64,000 nucleotides of DNA from Desmodus rotundus (Eukaryota > Chordata > Mammalia > Chiroptera > Phyllostomidae): the NCBI RefSeq assembly GCF_022682495.2, contig NC_071391.1, positions 111,521,195-111,585,194 on the forward strand. Direction: 5' to 3'. Positions 46,776 to 60,070 of the stretch are shown piece by piece (position 1 is the stretch's first letter; every line of letters begins with the position of its first letter). Under the pieces are notes generated by a model. The model was given only the letters and a program-made list of their open reading frames with translations, searched no databases and was not told the origin of the DNA. Position numbers and translations under genes: made by a program.

Positions 46776-49015
46776 ACAAACCAAAACATCTAGAGCTTGC
46801 TGATTTAATGTGGAGAGCTAAACTGTCATATGAAAAAAAAGGAGGCAGGAAGAGAGAATTAAGTGCTTTGAATACTGGGCACAAAGGATGCTAACTACGT
46901 AGAGAAGAACGTTATAACCTTCGCAAGGAAACATATTGGAAAGATTCGCATCATATGTTAAAAGCAGTTGTGTTTGGGTGATGAAGCAATACACGATAAC
47001 CTTATAATCGTATAATCTTTTCTGCTGCCTTGTTTAATTTTACATTTTCCAATGCAGGGAGTATGTATGACTTTTATGATTCAAATGATAAAAAAGCAAT
47101 AAGCTTATTTTTGAGAAAAGGTAAAAGAAGTGACATCATCTGACCTTTGCTCTTCTGAGAATGGCAATATATATGCCTGCAAGCAAACGTGGGCACATGA
47201 AACACAGCGCCTGCAATAAAATGCGTGCTCATAAAGTGTCTTTAATGAATCCTTCATAGGCGGGATGAAATGTTTTAAATGGTACTGTTGCTATGTATGG
47301 AGGGCATTGTCTGAGCCCCTTTTCTCCTTATTGAACATGACAGTTTCATATGATTAATACATATAATTTGAGTGTTTCACTCTTATACGCCAGAATTTTC
47401 TTCACACCCTTAAGATGTTGGTATATTTCAAATATGTGCTCATCATTCATTTCCTCGTTTGACCCTTAAGTTTTCTGCTTTGCTCCCACTTGTACTCTCC
47501 AATTTCCATACCGTGACCCATTGGCAGAAGTCCCAGTGACTATATGAGAGTGACCTAGTGGCCAGTGTCACCAGTTGTCAGTTTTTAAAAATGTAACTGG
47601 AAAGGGCAGACGTCTGGTTGCGTAAGCTCCTATATGCTCGAACACGGGTCGGGAACTACCACGACTGGACTGGTAGACTGAGTAAATAAAGTATCCAATG
47701 CCCTCTTTTTGCAACTTACATGAAACAAAATGTTTTCATTCAAGAACACTGGCTACATCCAGTAAGTTTGCTTCAAGGTGTTAGGAAAGGGTGTTTTTTG
47801 ATTTTTTAAATTTATTTTTCATTAGAGTTGACATAGAGAACAGCGCTTTTGAATTAAGTGACTTGGCCTGGTGGGGTTTAAGGATGACGTCTGTGTTTGT
47901 GGTGTTCCCGGGGCGTCCGTGCCCAGTCCGGTGACCGGCAGCTAAGCAGCGTTCAGTAAATATTGATCACAGGTGGGACGATTTCAAAATCTCCCCATTA
48001 CTGATTTTTCCTGAAGTCGCTTCCTCTATTCAAAGCAATTTCAGGCTTCAATATTCTTATTAGGAACAGATGTACGCAATGAAAATTGGCAGGTTATATA
48101 AGTTAACTGATGAATCTATTCTGAAAAAAATGTCTAATCCTCAAGCATATCCTACCAAAATTAATATAATCTATATATTTTACCACCTATCTTTAAGCAT
48201 ATTAAAGTCATTATGCTAGAATTATTAATTTTCTGTTATTTTTATTTTTGGACACCTTTTCAGAGTCTCCGTCTGCCTGGTGGCAGAGACCACCAGTGTT
48301 CTAACCAATACCCATTCTCAGGCCCTTCTTCTCCGTGTACAAAGCCTGTACTGTTTGGAGGTAGCAATGTGCCCAGATTAAAAAAAAAAATTACTTCCCT
48401 GTACATGTTCGGCTTTCTTTACAAAAAGAGATGGCCATCGTGCTGTGAAAGCTCTTGACGGTGCTCTGGGGAAATTTCGAAGGGCAGGTGGCGAGCTGGC
48501 AGGCACTCTCCTGCTTTCCCGCCGGGGACAGGGCTGAGGTGACTGCAGCTGGGTCTGTGAGGCAACCTGGGGTACAGAAGCCAGGGCTGAAATGTCAGAG
48601 CTCAGAAACGGAAGGTGCCCAGGACACGGGTGATATCAAGGATGTCATCAAGAGCATATCTACCTCTGGACTTCATTTTTATGTGAAATACAGACGAACA
48701 TCTATCCTTTGGAAGTCATTGTTATTTGTGCTGCTCACTCTCCTTAGCAGTTGGCTGCCATTCCCAACTGATCCCTGACCTGTAGAGTGATTTTGCTAGA
48801 GAATCCAGACATTTTACGAGTTATTTGCCCTGAATGACTTCTTCCATAAGTCAGCTTTCAGTGGAGCCATAGGTCCATAAATGGAACTTCGCGTTCTCAG
48901 TGCATCCCACGGACAAGTTCATGCAGGGTTTTCATTTCTTCACTGGGTCTCACATGATTTTCCTCCATGCAAGGATAGGATGTGGGACTCAAATGGGATC
49001 TGCAGTAAGGTAGCT
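46776..49015. other. Single-copy stretch
   Basis: No repeat recognised except a possible 40-bp antisense L1 tail at 47800-47840 and a weak L2/MIR-like end near 47940-47970. A 107-codon frame at 48455-48778 has no domain. Confidence 0.4.
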
Positions 49016-49019
49016 AGAG

Positions 49020-49095
49020 ATGCTAATTAATCCTGCCTCTACCACTTCCTGGGTTGGCAGCTTGGGCAAAATGTGGCTCAGTGGCTGAGAACAAT
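49020..49095 (+). repeat. MIR scrap
   Basis: 'tgcctctaccacttcctggg' followed by 'ttggcagcttgggcaaaatg' resembles the tRNA-proximal part of MIR. Confidence 0.4.
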
Positions 49096-49454
49096 ACATG
49101 GTAGGTATCATCTAATGTGTTGCTGCCAGAGCCCCTCACTGGGCCCTCTGTTCCTACCAACAGGGGTACCTGACTTAGCAGAAACTATTTGTTTTTTTTA
49201 GGATTCAGGGCTCACTCTATTTTTTATCTGCTGCTTTCAGTACCATCACTATCATACTTTCCCTTGGTGTGTGTGTGCATACATGTGAAAGCTGAGAACA
49301 TCCTCTTAACTAAACAAAATCTAGAATTTCCTCAGGAGAGGCTCGATGGGCAGCCACGGAGTTCATGGGCTGGGTGACTTAGACCAGCTCTGCTACCCAT
49401 TAGACTCTGTGCAGCCTCTGGGGAACCAGCCTCCCTGGATCTAGGCTTCCTAGT

Positions 49455-49700
49455 CTGTTGGAGTCTGGAGTCAGTCCACATGGACCTGAATGACCCTAGC
49501 ACAGGCACTGGCTGGCTGCATGGCACCGGGCAAGCTGGTGAAGGTCTCTAATGCTCAATGTTCTCAAATGTGGGTTTTGATTAATAATAGTGCCTTCTTA
49601 TACTCATGGGGCGATGACTACATGAGATAACCAATATAAAACACTTATACCTGGAGCGTAAGTTCTAAACAAATGATGTTGTGGGTATTATTTTTATTAA
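49455..49700 (+). repeat. MIR remnant
   Basis: 'gcatggcaccgggcaagctg', 'ttgattaataatagtgcctt', 'gatgactacatgagataacc' and 'ggtattatttttatta' follow sense MIR. Confidence 0.6.
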
Positions 49701-50097
49701 TTCCAATATGAGAAGTTGGACTATAGGATCTCTAGGAACTTCCACAGATCTCTTTTGAAAGTCCTTTTCTCTCCTTTCAGGACACTAGTGCAGTTTAGAA
49801 ACACAGCATCTGTCACTCACCACCTGCACGCCCCTGGAATTCCTACTCAGTGGGAGCCCTCCTTCTCGTGGAGCAGTTTCATTAGTGAATTTATGTGTTT
49901 GTTATGAAACAGCAGTCTAGGTGTCCCATGGCAGGTCTGCGAATGAAGTTAACTGCCCAGAACAGAAAGCATGACCACGGCTCGGCTACTCTGTCTAGCC
50001 AGTCTAGCCAGAGCAAAGCAGAAATAACAGACAGTGGCCCGATAAATAAGTGTAAGGCCACATTGAAAGGCCAATTTCAAATGTAGGACATAGAGAA

Positions 50098-50122
50098 ATA
50101 AAAGTCATTATAAAAAAAAAAA
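50098..50122 (+). other. AATAAA plus A-run, possible retrocopy 3' end
   Basis: AATAAA at about 50098 is followed ten bases later by 13 A. That is the layout of a processed-transcript 3' end, but the upstream 400 bp match no transcript I recognise and no flanking duplication was found. Confidence 0.25.
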
Positions 50123-50124
50123 AA

Positions 50125-53100
50125 CAAGCTAGCCAAGTTGAGGAGGTTAATTATTGAGCGAGGGTGCAGAGAACCAAGTCTCACAGTCAAGCCGAAGAAC
50201 AATGCTGGCATCTGCAGGATCAATGTAACGTGAACCTGACGGCTTCCCAGATGCTGAGAAACACAGGTGCTCAGACTGCTGGTCCAAATACATGCCCCTC
50301 AGTAGGCTCAAGTGGCTTCTGAAATTCTCAGTCTAAGGATCATTCCTTTAGCACTCAGCACTATTTCTAAACCTATTTTTAAAATGATAATGTGTAGCTT
50401 AAGAGGAATACTCACTAGCACATACTAAATAAACACCCATTGGTTTATCTCCTTCTCAAATGTCACCTCACATGGGAGAGTTCGGTAATATAGCAGCAAA
50501 GCCTAGATTCTGAATAGAGAAAATAAGGCAAAGATAGAAGTCAAGGTGAGAGTACCAGCGCAAGCGTGAGACTGCACAGAGGACGCTTAAGTAGGTGGGG
50601 ACCGTGAGAGTGTCCTGAGTTCCTACACACTTATCCCAGAGAGAGTTAAAACCCTCTAGAAGCACACGTGATCTGCACACACAGCCTCTTAGAGGCCATT
50701 GAGTGTTACTCTGTTTCGATTATTCTTAGTCTTGTCCATGGGTCCCTATATAAGTGGTTACAGTGGGAACGTGGTGAAGGGTTGCAGAGTGAACCAGGCG
50801 AAATCCCCACTGCTGTTGGAAAGGGAAAAACAATGCATTACATGGCTACTAGGCCAGTAACACTAATGTGATTAAAGGATGAATTTATGTCTGAAGAAAT
50901 CCATGCAGCCATAACTGATGTTTGAACTCTTTGCAAAAGGTACATATCCCTGTGTTTTAAAGTTTTCAAAGGTAGTATACTAGTTTGGGGAATCAGCTCA
51001 AGTAAAAAATTCTAAATTTTGTCACTTAATGATCCTAAGTTTTGGGAAGTAATCTGCATAAAGATCAAAGTTGCAGTGATGTGGTTAGACTAGTTCAAGG
51101 TTTTCTGGCTATCTTAGTGACTCATTAATAAAGTAAAACCCATGCATGAAAAACAGTGCTGGGTCATTCCAAGTCAATGTAATGACCTTAATGTGCATTG
51201 TCTATGTATCCACTACTGTGTAGTCTTGGGTTGCTCATCGACCTCCACATTTTCCATGAAAATAACAGGGTGTTCACTTAGGGCCCGGGGGCTCAAAATT
51301 GATAACTATTTATCATGGTGATAGGATTAATAAGAGTCACCATATGCACAGATTAAAAAACTCTCTCATGCAAAGGTGTGTATGTGGTTGGCACTGAGTA
51401 CTCTCTTTTGGCACTGGAGAGAGAATCTCTTAGGTTGGAAATTATTTTCCCTTCTGATAATATCTCAGTGTTTCTGCTTCATCCTCACATCTCCAACAGC
51501 AGGATTTTAAAAAACACCTCTGTCCCCCTCTAATGGACTGCATGTGGCTTGGGGACCAATCTGTGTACAGCTTGCGAAAAGCAGGAGCTCAGGAAATGGT
51601 CAGTAGGCGAGTGTGAGAGGCCCACACAGTTGGCTGACCTGGGCCATCGCGCGTGTCTTCAGAATTGGAGATGGACTTTCTTGCGTTGTTTCCAAGGTGG
51701 TCACAGCCTAGAGAGATGTTCACTGAACCAAAGTGAGATAAACCCTGGGATGTTGGCCAAACTGGGACAATATTCTAATGAAACAATCTCGTCATATAGA
51801 CCACTTGAACATATTAACCACAATGTTCCAGAGGAAAGTGGCATGATGCTGGAGAGAGAAAACCCTGAGAGCCAACACATATGTCTCGGCTATCTGTGCC
51901 CTGACTGACTCAGAGTTCTCACGGCAGCCTCCACCTGCTGCCGCTGGCAGCTGAGAGATGGATGGCTGGGTGATTGCCACCTTTGTTCAGGCTCCTAGGC
52001 CAAAGAAGAACTTGGATGGAAGAAGTGCGGGCGGGGTAATAATGAGTATTCCCAAGCAAAAGTTAGTCCCAACTAATCAAATGGGTATTTATTTATATTT
52101 TATACTTGTAATGAGCACTTTTCAGTTATGTTAAAAAAAAACTGTCAGAATGTTCCAGAAATATTCAACAATGTTTCTAGAGATGGTTGTGGGTTTTTTT
52201 TTTCATTTTCCTTAAAAAATTTCTATGCTAATAAATTTGTCCTTGGGATCTATAAGCTCATGTTCATAAATACAAAAACAGCATGATGTAATTTCAATTC
52301 TGTCTAGTTTATGAGAAGCAAAAGACTCAATTTTAGCCTTTATTGAAATGTGTTATACAAATCATTAACATACATGTCCATAAACAATCATGGCTTAAAA
52401 AAGTTTGTGAACAGGACTTACTTTCCTTATATTTTATAACTGACCATTGTTGATATACAACATATCAATTTTTCTATATCTAGACTTGTTATTAAACTTT
52501 TAGTGCTAATAGTTTCCTAATTGAGTTTTTTGAAAAATGACTAATCATAAAATAGATAATTAAGATATTAAAAAACAAGCCAAACAAACATACAAAAAAT
52601 AAAAATAAAACTCCCAAGACAAATAGCATTTTTAGGGGAAAAGTATTTAATATGCTTAAAAGAAGAATCCATAAATGTTAACAATATTTTTAAAATACTA
52701 CAGAAAGCAAAATGATTTCAGTGGATGTATTTTTTATCATATTAAGAGGACAATCATTTGAATGCATTTATTCCGATGCAAATGGGTGAAATAAAGAAAA
52801 AAATGAGAGGGACTGAAAAATGACCAGTCCTAGACAGAAAGTTAAATCTTAAAAATGCACATGTCTGGACTTGTAATCAGATTCTAAAAGTCACTACAAT
52901 TATCCAGTCTCGACAAAATCAGGCTCTCGAGACACTTAGACCCAAACAACTCGGTGCTGTGTCTTGAATTTTTGTCTTAAAAACAGCAACAAAAAGTAAC
53001 GAATTCTATGTTTGAGAAGTCCTATCAGTTTGATAAAATTCCACTTCATTCTGTGTGCAGAATTCTGTGGCACAACCGAAAGTGCAGATGGGGCCTCTGG

Positions 53101-53995
53101 TTTTCCACCGCCCCAGGAAAGACACTTAGCTTGGGCCACAGGCCCCCCACTTACCAACGCCGCTCAATCTCTCGGGACTGCGTCATGACACCGCGAATGG
53201 GTGGTGGCTGCCTGATCTTCAGCGCAACAGCCTCAGAGAACCGAAGGCTTTATTACAGAAGTGTGTTCCCGACTGGTTCTACCTTATCTACTTATTCACC
53301 TTAGCTCTAAAACACAATTAAAATCTACTTTATCTGATCTTTGGCTTCTGAACACTATTTGGCAATGAATCTAACAGCCTTGTAGTAACTACATTACTAC
53401 ACATTGGGCCTAAAGCTGTTCTAGATAAAACGTTTACAAAATTGTCAAGTGCCATTTAAAGCTACAGCAACCTCTTCGGGGCTGCCTCCATATCATGGAA
53501 AGAACAAATGCTTTGTCCTTATGTGAAAGCTGAACACTAGGATTTAATACCTGTAATTTGAGTTATCATTTATGTGAATAGATCATTTGCTTCTCTTAAA
53601 TTTTGATTCACTTTTTAAAACATGTCAGATAATAAAATCTTCTGACAGCTAAAAATTCCTCCAACACACACATACACAAATGTGTCTTTAAATTTTCTAA
53701 ATTGTGAATATACTCACATGTATAAATGTTACACTGAGAAATATATTTAGAATGTCAGACCAAATGAATCCTCACTACTGTGTTTGATACTCTGTCTTCT
53801 GAAACTGTGAAAAAAAAATCATGAAATGTTGATACTAATTCAGTTCTTGAAAATCAAGCTCCAAAATGTATACTTTTATCCACATAATTACAGATGTATA
53901 AAAACAAAGGGCTCATGTGCCTTTAAGTATTACATGTAATGAAATGCATGACAGGGAGCAGATCCTTCCTGCCCCCGCTGTTATTTCTCAGCCCC
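50125..53995. other. Long AT-rich single-copy stretch
   Basis: Almost 3.9 kb without a recognised transposon. 52040-52900 is strongly AT-rich. 51549-51908 holds a 119-codon plus frame without any domain. Nothing further supported. Confidence 0.4.
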
Positions 53996-54034
53996 TCCTG
54001 GGTTAGGTGGAGGGGGCAGCAGTGAGGGACTGCC

Positions 54035-54150
54035 TTTTTGAGGACCAAGCACTGTTCCAGGTATCTTCACATATGTTGATCTTATTCAACACAACAATCC
54101 TGAGAAATCGGTATTATACCAATAAAAGCTGAGTAAAACACATGTATGAA
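54035..54150 (-). repeat. MIR fragment
   Basis: 'gcactgttccaggtatcttc', 'aacacaacaatcctgagaaa' follow antisense MIR. Confidence 0.5.
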
Positions 54151-55429
54151 AATTATGACTAAAACAGATTAAAATCTATGTGTTCCCCAGTGTTTCATGA
54201 TTTACATTCCCATGCAGTAATGGAAATTACTAATGGAATGAATCTCACAGGACATGAAGAATTCCTACAATAATAAATGCAAGGACCCTCTTCATCAGAG
54301 TTTCTAAAGGCGATTTACAAGAACCTGGATGAGTAGCTAAGTACCACCGAATCACTAGGACAAATGCAGTCCCCTTTTAATTCTCTTTGAAAGTTTCTGA
54401 TGAGGTCTAGAAGAAAGTCTTAGCTTCTAATTTGTTACGCCAAGCCTCTACAGCATTTTCTCATCTTCCTTTTCAACAGAGGGAGCAGACCTCAGTATCT
54501 GCTTATAATTAATTTCCTTGTATCTATGTTTGTGGCTGTTTCCACATGATGACAAACGACACTGATGTTCTTTTGAAGGAATGGTCATATATCATTAACC
54601 TTCTAACTGCATCTGATTGTAAAAGTGAGGAAATTTTAGGGAAACACCATGTAACGGGAGGTGTGTCCGGATAAGGCAAGACGTCATCCGAGTGGGGAGG
54701 GCATAACACCCGAAGACTGGGGCACCACACGCAGAACACTGAGTGCGACCCCAGGTCGCCTTCCAGCTCATGTAGAGTGGCCCGTTCTTACGAGTAGGCT
54801 GTTTCCTCACATTTCACTCCTAAACCTGTCATTTCAAACATGAATAGTAGTTTCCTTTATAAAAGTGCTTTGTGTGGTTGTTTTGTAGTCAGGCCAGAGA
54901 GCCCTGACTTAAGAGTACAGCTGGACTGGCATACATTTGAAATAAAAATTGATTTCTAAAATGCAGTGCAACCTAGTATGTTATAACCTGATAATTAGGC
55001 AGACAGAGAACAAACTGAATAAGAACCATATCCATACTCATTCCGAATGCTTGTTTGTGGGACAGGAATCGGATTTCATTGAGAGTGACGGGGGGAGAGA
55101 CTATGAAAAGATCTCTAGAGGTTAAAGGCATAATTCACCGTATGTAGTTTTATCTCAGAATAAAGAGGGAGTACTTTCAGGCCACAACTTAGGAACCAGG
55201 ATAACCAGAGTGGCTTTGTAATGTTTTTTGGGGGGCCTTTTGGCTCACATAAGGAGAAAATGGGGTGCAAATGGGTGAGTGCAGGCAGGGAGGGGTGAGA
55301 AATAAGTTAATGGACTTTAAGCTTCAGGGCTCATCACCTGTACAGTCATCTCCAAAGATGCATCTAGTAGTTATTCATAATTCTGGAACCTTTTTTTTAA
55401 AACAATGACCTCTCATTAAGTTAACCCCT
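54151..55429. other. Single-copy stretch
   Basis: No repeat recognised. Confidence 0.4.
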
Positions 55430-55785
55430 GTATCCAGACACGCTAAATGGAGGTTGCCTTCGTGGCCAGGCCCAGGTCACATCTGAGCCCAAGTCAGGCA
55501 GCATATGCGGGGAACACCTGCCAAGGAAACCTAACACACCTGAATCAGAATCCTCCAGCTCACTTTAACTAGCTCACCTTCCCCTGAAAATAGGACCCAC
55601 CAGCCTTCCAAGGAAAGCCCTGACCTCCAGGCAATCACGCCCTGTTTCTGCAGTTTCTTTTCTAAAACTCACTCACTCTTGCCCGGGATCCCTCAGGAAG
55701 AGAGCCCGGTGCCCAGGAGGCACTGCACTCCCCCAGACCATGGACTGCTTGCCCTTGAATAAAGGACATCCAACTCATTAGAAAA
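55430..55785 (+). mobile_element. LTR-like segment, class uncertain
   Basis: GC-rich text with 'ccctgacctccaggcaatca', 'cttgcccgggatccctcagg' and a polyadenylation-type 'cttgaataaaggacatcc' has the layout of the R/U5 part of a class I endogenous retroviral LTR. No gag, pol or env coding remnant adjoins. Family not identified. Confidence 0.3.
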
Positions 55786-55973
55786 GGGTTTAGTTTTGCC
55801 ACTTGACAGCTCCGAATTGCATAAACTTGACATCTACCCTCAGAGACACTGTCAAAGTTCTTGTACATAACCAGCCAGAAGTAGAAAGATGGGTGAAGAT
55901 GAAGAAAATGGTTGTGACAGTGTCCAAAAGAAAGACTTGTCCTGAAGGGTGATTGTGGAACCAAATTCCACTG

Positions 55974-55988
55974 TGTGTGTGTGTGTGA
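55974..55988. repeat. Short (GT)n
   Basis: Seven GT units followed by a G-rich stretch. Confidence 0.7.
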
Positions 55989-56040
55989 GGTGGTGGCCAG
56001 GGGGCGGGGCAGACTAACAAGCGCTGCTCTGGACACCAGC

Positions 56041-56714
56041 TGGGTGTCCCATTAATTCAGCTCAATTCTGACACTATCCATGCAAGGACAGCACCGCCTC
56101 CCACAGGTTAAGGGCTCAGCCCCCTTCAGTTGCCAGCCGTAAGTCCAGGTTGTCACCTGTGAGACTGACCAACTGGCTACACATTTGGAGGTTCCAGTGA
56201 CTCCATCCTTGGGTTCAATTTTCTGGAGTGGCTCACAGAACTCAGAGAAGCATTTTGTTTAATATTTTACCAGTTTTATTATAAAAAAAATTGTAACTCA
56301 GGTGGAAGAGAAGCGCAGGGCAAGGTATGGGGAAAGGGCTCCCAGTGCATCACTCCCCCAGAATAGCCATGTACTCACCAACCTGAACCCATATTTGGGG
56401 GGTTTTATGGAAGCTTCATTACAAAGCATGATTAATTAGAGCATTGTCCACTGGTGATTAAACGCCATCTCCAGCTTCTCTGCCCACCCTGGAGGTCACA
56501 GGTGAGACTGAAAGTTCCAACCCTCTAATCATAGGTTGGCTCCTCTGGCAAGCAGCCCCCATCCTTCTGTGAGTTCCAAACGTGGCAATGTAATTAACAC
56601 AACAAAAGACACATTTCTGGCTTTCAACACTTAGGAAATTCCAAGGACTTTAGATGCTCCTGCTAGAATCAAATGAGGAAGAATCTATTTCTGATTATAA
56701 ATCACAATATCACA
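56041..56714 (-). mobile_element. ERVL-type solo LTR, nearly complete
   Basis: Read on the minus strand it starts TGTGATATTGTGATTTATAA and contains 'tgattagagggttgg', 'taatcaccagtggacaatgc', 'atgaagcttccataaaaccc' (TATA region), a polyadenylation-type 'ataataaaactgg' and 'ctgagttctgtgagccactc', the order I recall for LTR33/LTR16-like ERVL LTRs. About 670 bp, so close to full length. No internal proviral sequence on either side, so it is a solo LTR left by recombination. A target duplication is not readable. It has no protein-coding content. Confidence 0.65.
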
Positions 56715-57960
56715 CTTCACTAAACAAAATTAATTGATGATATTCACAGCCTAGATGGGTTGACAGATGCTAGGAGATGGACTCAGAGTTCCCAGAGAGG
56801 GCCACTAGGAGGTGCCGTAGAAAGGCCAGCCAGGGCCTCAGGTGGGCAGAGGGATGGGCAAGGCCGCAGTGCCAATGGCAGGAGGAGGGGAGGGGTGAGT
56901 TGTATACAATTATGCTCCTACATGGCACAGCTAAGAAGTGGGTTCATAACTACTGAATGTTCACTATTCTTTCAGCAACAGAACAATTAAGACTGTAAAC
57001 TCTAAACCAAATTTTTACCTCTATAATCACTCTACGTTCCAAAAGCATTCACCTCTGAAATTACTTTCATGACTGGGGCACCTCCCAACATAAGAAAAAA
57101 GAAAAAAAAAGAAAACAAAAAGAACCTTCAGAAAAACTGAGAAAACTAGGGTTGCCTTGAAAAGAAAAACAGATTCAAACAAACGGTTTTTTTCCTACAC
57201 TTAGAATACACTGAATAGAGTATATTGTTCTTATAATCCCTTTGGATATGATGTCTTATTAGAAATCCTGTACCAAATAAAAATAATGCTTGCATTTTAT
57301 TTATTGTTTAATCTCTCTTCATCACCCCTGTACAGGGTCAGCGTGCAGATCCCTCAAACGCACAGGGAACAGCTGAGGGGTGCAAGGCTGCCCTCTCCTG
57401 GACAGATCTTTGGGAAAATCTAAAGACAACCTAGACGCTCTCATTTTTCACCTTGACAGTTCTGTACATAAACAAATCTACAAAGGTTAAAAAAAGTCAC
57501 TCAAAAAGGAAATCTCTGCAAGGCAAAAGAATACAAGATGCGTTATTTATTGTGGCTAGTCTCCTGCCCATATCCTTTGAAAAATAATCAGCAAAATCAG
57601 AAACAGTTTAGAAGAGCAATTTTCAAATAGGTGGTCATTTCCTATCCCAGAAGGATGTATGTACTTGTCTCATGGCGTTTTTATGTAAGTACAGAATTTC
57701 AAAGATACTTAAGGTTTAGAATTTCGCTAGGGCATTGAACGAGGTGGGCCACCCTGGGCCCGATGAACCCAGGCATCTAAAAATGAGGGAAGGACTCTCT
57801 TTGCAGGGAGGTGGTGTAACAGGAGCGTGTGTGCTCTGAAATGGAGTAAAATGCTAACAGGCAAACCTGATTATATACAGTTGTTATTTGTAATTTTTTA
57901 CAAATTTTTGGTAGCTTTTTATAAATTTGGAATTATTCCCAAATAAAACGTTTATTAAAA
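56715..57960. other. Single-copy stretch
   Basis: A-rich patch at 57090-57125. At 56803 'ccactaggaggtgc' resembles a CTCF core at 12 of 14 positions, too weak to call. Otherwise nothing. Confidence 0.4.
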
Positions 57961-57964
57961 AATA

Positions 57965-58225
57965 TAACAGAGGTTCTGGGTAGGCCAGAGTCTAAATTGT
58001 GGTTCTGCCTCCATGTGGCTTTGGACAAGATCTTTAACTTTCTGGGCCTCTGCTTCCTCCACTCTAAGACAGAGATAATGATGCTTCTGGTTGGTTGGTT
58101 TGTTTTGCTGAGTATGGCTGTTAGCATAGCTAAAAGAAGTAATAAGTGCAAACAAAAGACCTAACACCATGGCTGGCACAGGGTATCTTGTCAATGATAC
58201 GACAGTTGTTATTATTATTTTCATT
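57965..58225 (+). repeat. MIR, nearly full length
   Basis: 'gaggttctgggtaggccaga', 'ggttctgcctccatgtggct', 'ctttctgggcctctgcttcc', 'accatggctggcacagggta' and 'gttgttattatt' in sense MIR order. Confidence 0.75.
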
Positions 58226-58739
58226 ATTCTTATTGGCTGGGGAGGAGAACTGGTTTCCATCAATGAGATGAGCTAATTCCACTCTATCTCTGGCAAACAT
58301 TAAACAAAGACATGAAGCCTCAATTCGTGACTCGTTAAGAATCTGTGCAATACACAATCTCATCCAAATAATTCTGGGGGCCTATTTATACATTTATCCT
58401 AAAACACCTCTTGAAAACCCCTTCAAATTTTCTACTCATCTTTGAATGTGAGACCCTGTTGCATTTATTCTAAATCTCTGTCCAGTAGTAGTAAGACATG
58501 GTAATATAAGATAGGCCTCAAACCACAGGGCTGGGTCCTTCAATCCTACCCAATGGCCCCAGGTCTCCCCTTGAGGGAATGAGGAAGAGCGCCCCTTGCT
58601 CCTCTCTATAGTACTGTGTCTGCTTGTATCTAATGTTGAGTTCCAGAGACTGGACATAGCTTCATCGGAGAAGCAGCAACCAGTCCCCTGACACATGTCT
58701 CCTTCTCAAGGATTACTGGAGGTGAGGTCTTTCTTTGGA

Positions 58740-59340
58740 ATGATGTAAGAAAAATGGGTTTGAAATTCAGGGAGACCTTTGTTTAAACTTCAGTTCCACA
58801 GGTAATAGATCTTGTGACCCTAATCAAAGGAACTGATTTCAGCATTAATTTCCTCATCTACAATGTGGGGGCCATGTCTTAATCTGTTTGGGCTGTTACA
58901 ACAGAGTGACTTAGAAAGAGCAGAAACAACAAATTTATTTGTCATGGTTCAGGAGGCTTGCAATTTGAGATCAAAGCGACAGGCTGGCTCAGTCCTGGTG
59001 AGAACCCTCTTCCGGGTTGCAGACTGCTGACTCCTCACTGCATCCTCACACAGCAAAGAAGAGGGAGAGGAGGCAAGCTGTCCCGTGTCTCTTATCAAGG
59101 CACTATACCCACTCCGGAGGGCAACTCTCACGACCTCATCCAATACTAATTACCTCTAAAGTCCCACCTCCTAATGCCATCACTTTGTGGGGGGTAAGAT
59201 TTCAGCACATGCATTTTAGGAGGGCACATTCAGTACTTAACAGTTTTGCAGAGTTGCAGGGTTAAAGATACATAAGATTTGGAACTAAGCACAGCATTAT
59301 CGTTACCAGTGTTTTCCTGCTGTTGGTATTATGATGGTAA
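58740..59340 (+). repeat. MIR split by an MLT1-like LTR
   Basis: Left piece 58740-58874 ('ttaatttcctcatctacaat') and right piece 59243-59340 ('gttgcagggttaaagataca', 'actaagcacagcattatcg', 'ctgctgttggtattatgatg') are consecutive in the sense MIR order once the LTR is removed. Confidence 0.6.
58875..59242 (-). mobile_element. MLT1/MST-like solo LTR (ERVL-MaLR)
   Basis: Runs from TG (58875) to CA (59242) on the plus strand. 'cttaatctgtttgggctgtt', 'caaatttatttgtcatggtt', 'caggaggcttgcaatttgag', 'cctcctaatgccatcacttt' and 'gtaagatttcagcacatgca' are the antisense MaLR LTR order. About 368 bp, a normal full length. No internal sequence and no exact 5-bp target duplication. Confidence 0.75.
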
Positions 59341-59344
59341 ATCT

Positions 59345-59860
59345 TGCAATCGGGCCAAGTTTATGTTCATCTTCTTACATCAAATCTGCTCAAAGTCAGA
59401 GAAAACAGAATGTCTTAAAAATGTTTTTTGATAATAGGTAAAATTAAAGTAGTTCAAAAGTGTTCTTAAGGTTTTGGATATATTTATATATAATTTTCAA
59501 GTTAGACTTTAGAATTTATGTAGCTCTGCTTCTTCATTTTACAGATTAAATAAAATATTTGTCAAAATGTACAGTCAGACCAAAAAACTTATTGCAGACC
59601 TGAACCTAAAACACAAACCTCCCTTTTGTTCATTGTGCTGTGGTTTCTACTACTTCTTGTGACCTTTTCCATTTTTATTTTACATTTGTCACTGATCTTT
59701 AAATGTGTCACATACAATGTCACCTGGAGATGGATTCAAGCTGCCATAATTACAAACACTAAAGATATAAAACCACGGAAAATGTTAAAGCGTAGACCAA
59801 GAACGAAAATATTTTAAACATGCTTAACAGTCAGATGGGGTGGGGTCATGTAAAGAATAA
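59345..59860. other. AT-rich single-copy stretch
   Basis: Nothing recognised. Confidence 0.4.
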
Positions 59861-59864
59861 AAGT

Positions 59865-60070
59865 TCCAAATTCCCAAAAGCCTGGGTTTAAATTTCAGCT
59901 TCATAGTTTAGGCTAGTGGCTTAAATGCTTTAAGATTCAATTGTCTCATTTAGAAAATAAAGGCAAAACTCCCAGCCTAACAGTGTCCTTAGGGAGGCTG
60001 AATGTGATAACGTGTAACATGCTCTCCACATAGCATGTAATAAATATTAGTTCCCTCATCCCATCCCTTT
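59865..60070 (+). repeat. MIR remnant
   Basis: 'agcctgggtttaaatttcag', 'cttcatagtttaggctagtg', 'ctgaatgtgataacgtgtaa' and 'gcatgtaataaatattagtt' in sense MIR order. Confidence 0.62.

Noticed and set aside
50230..50345. MER20-type hAT remnant
   Set aside because: Only scattered words match; order is not preserved.
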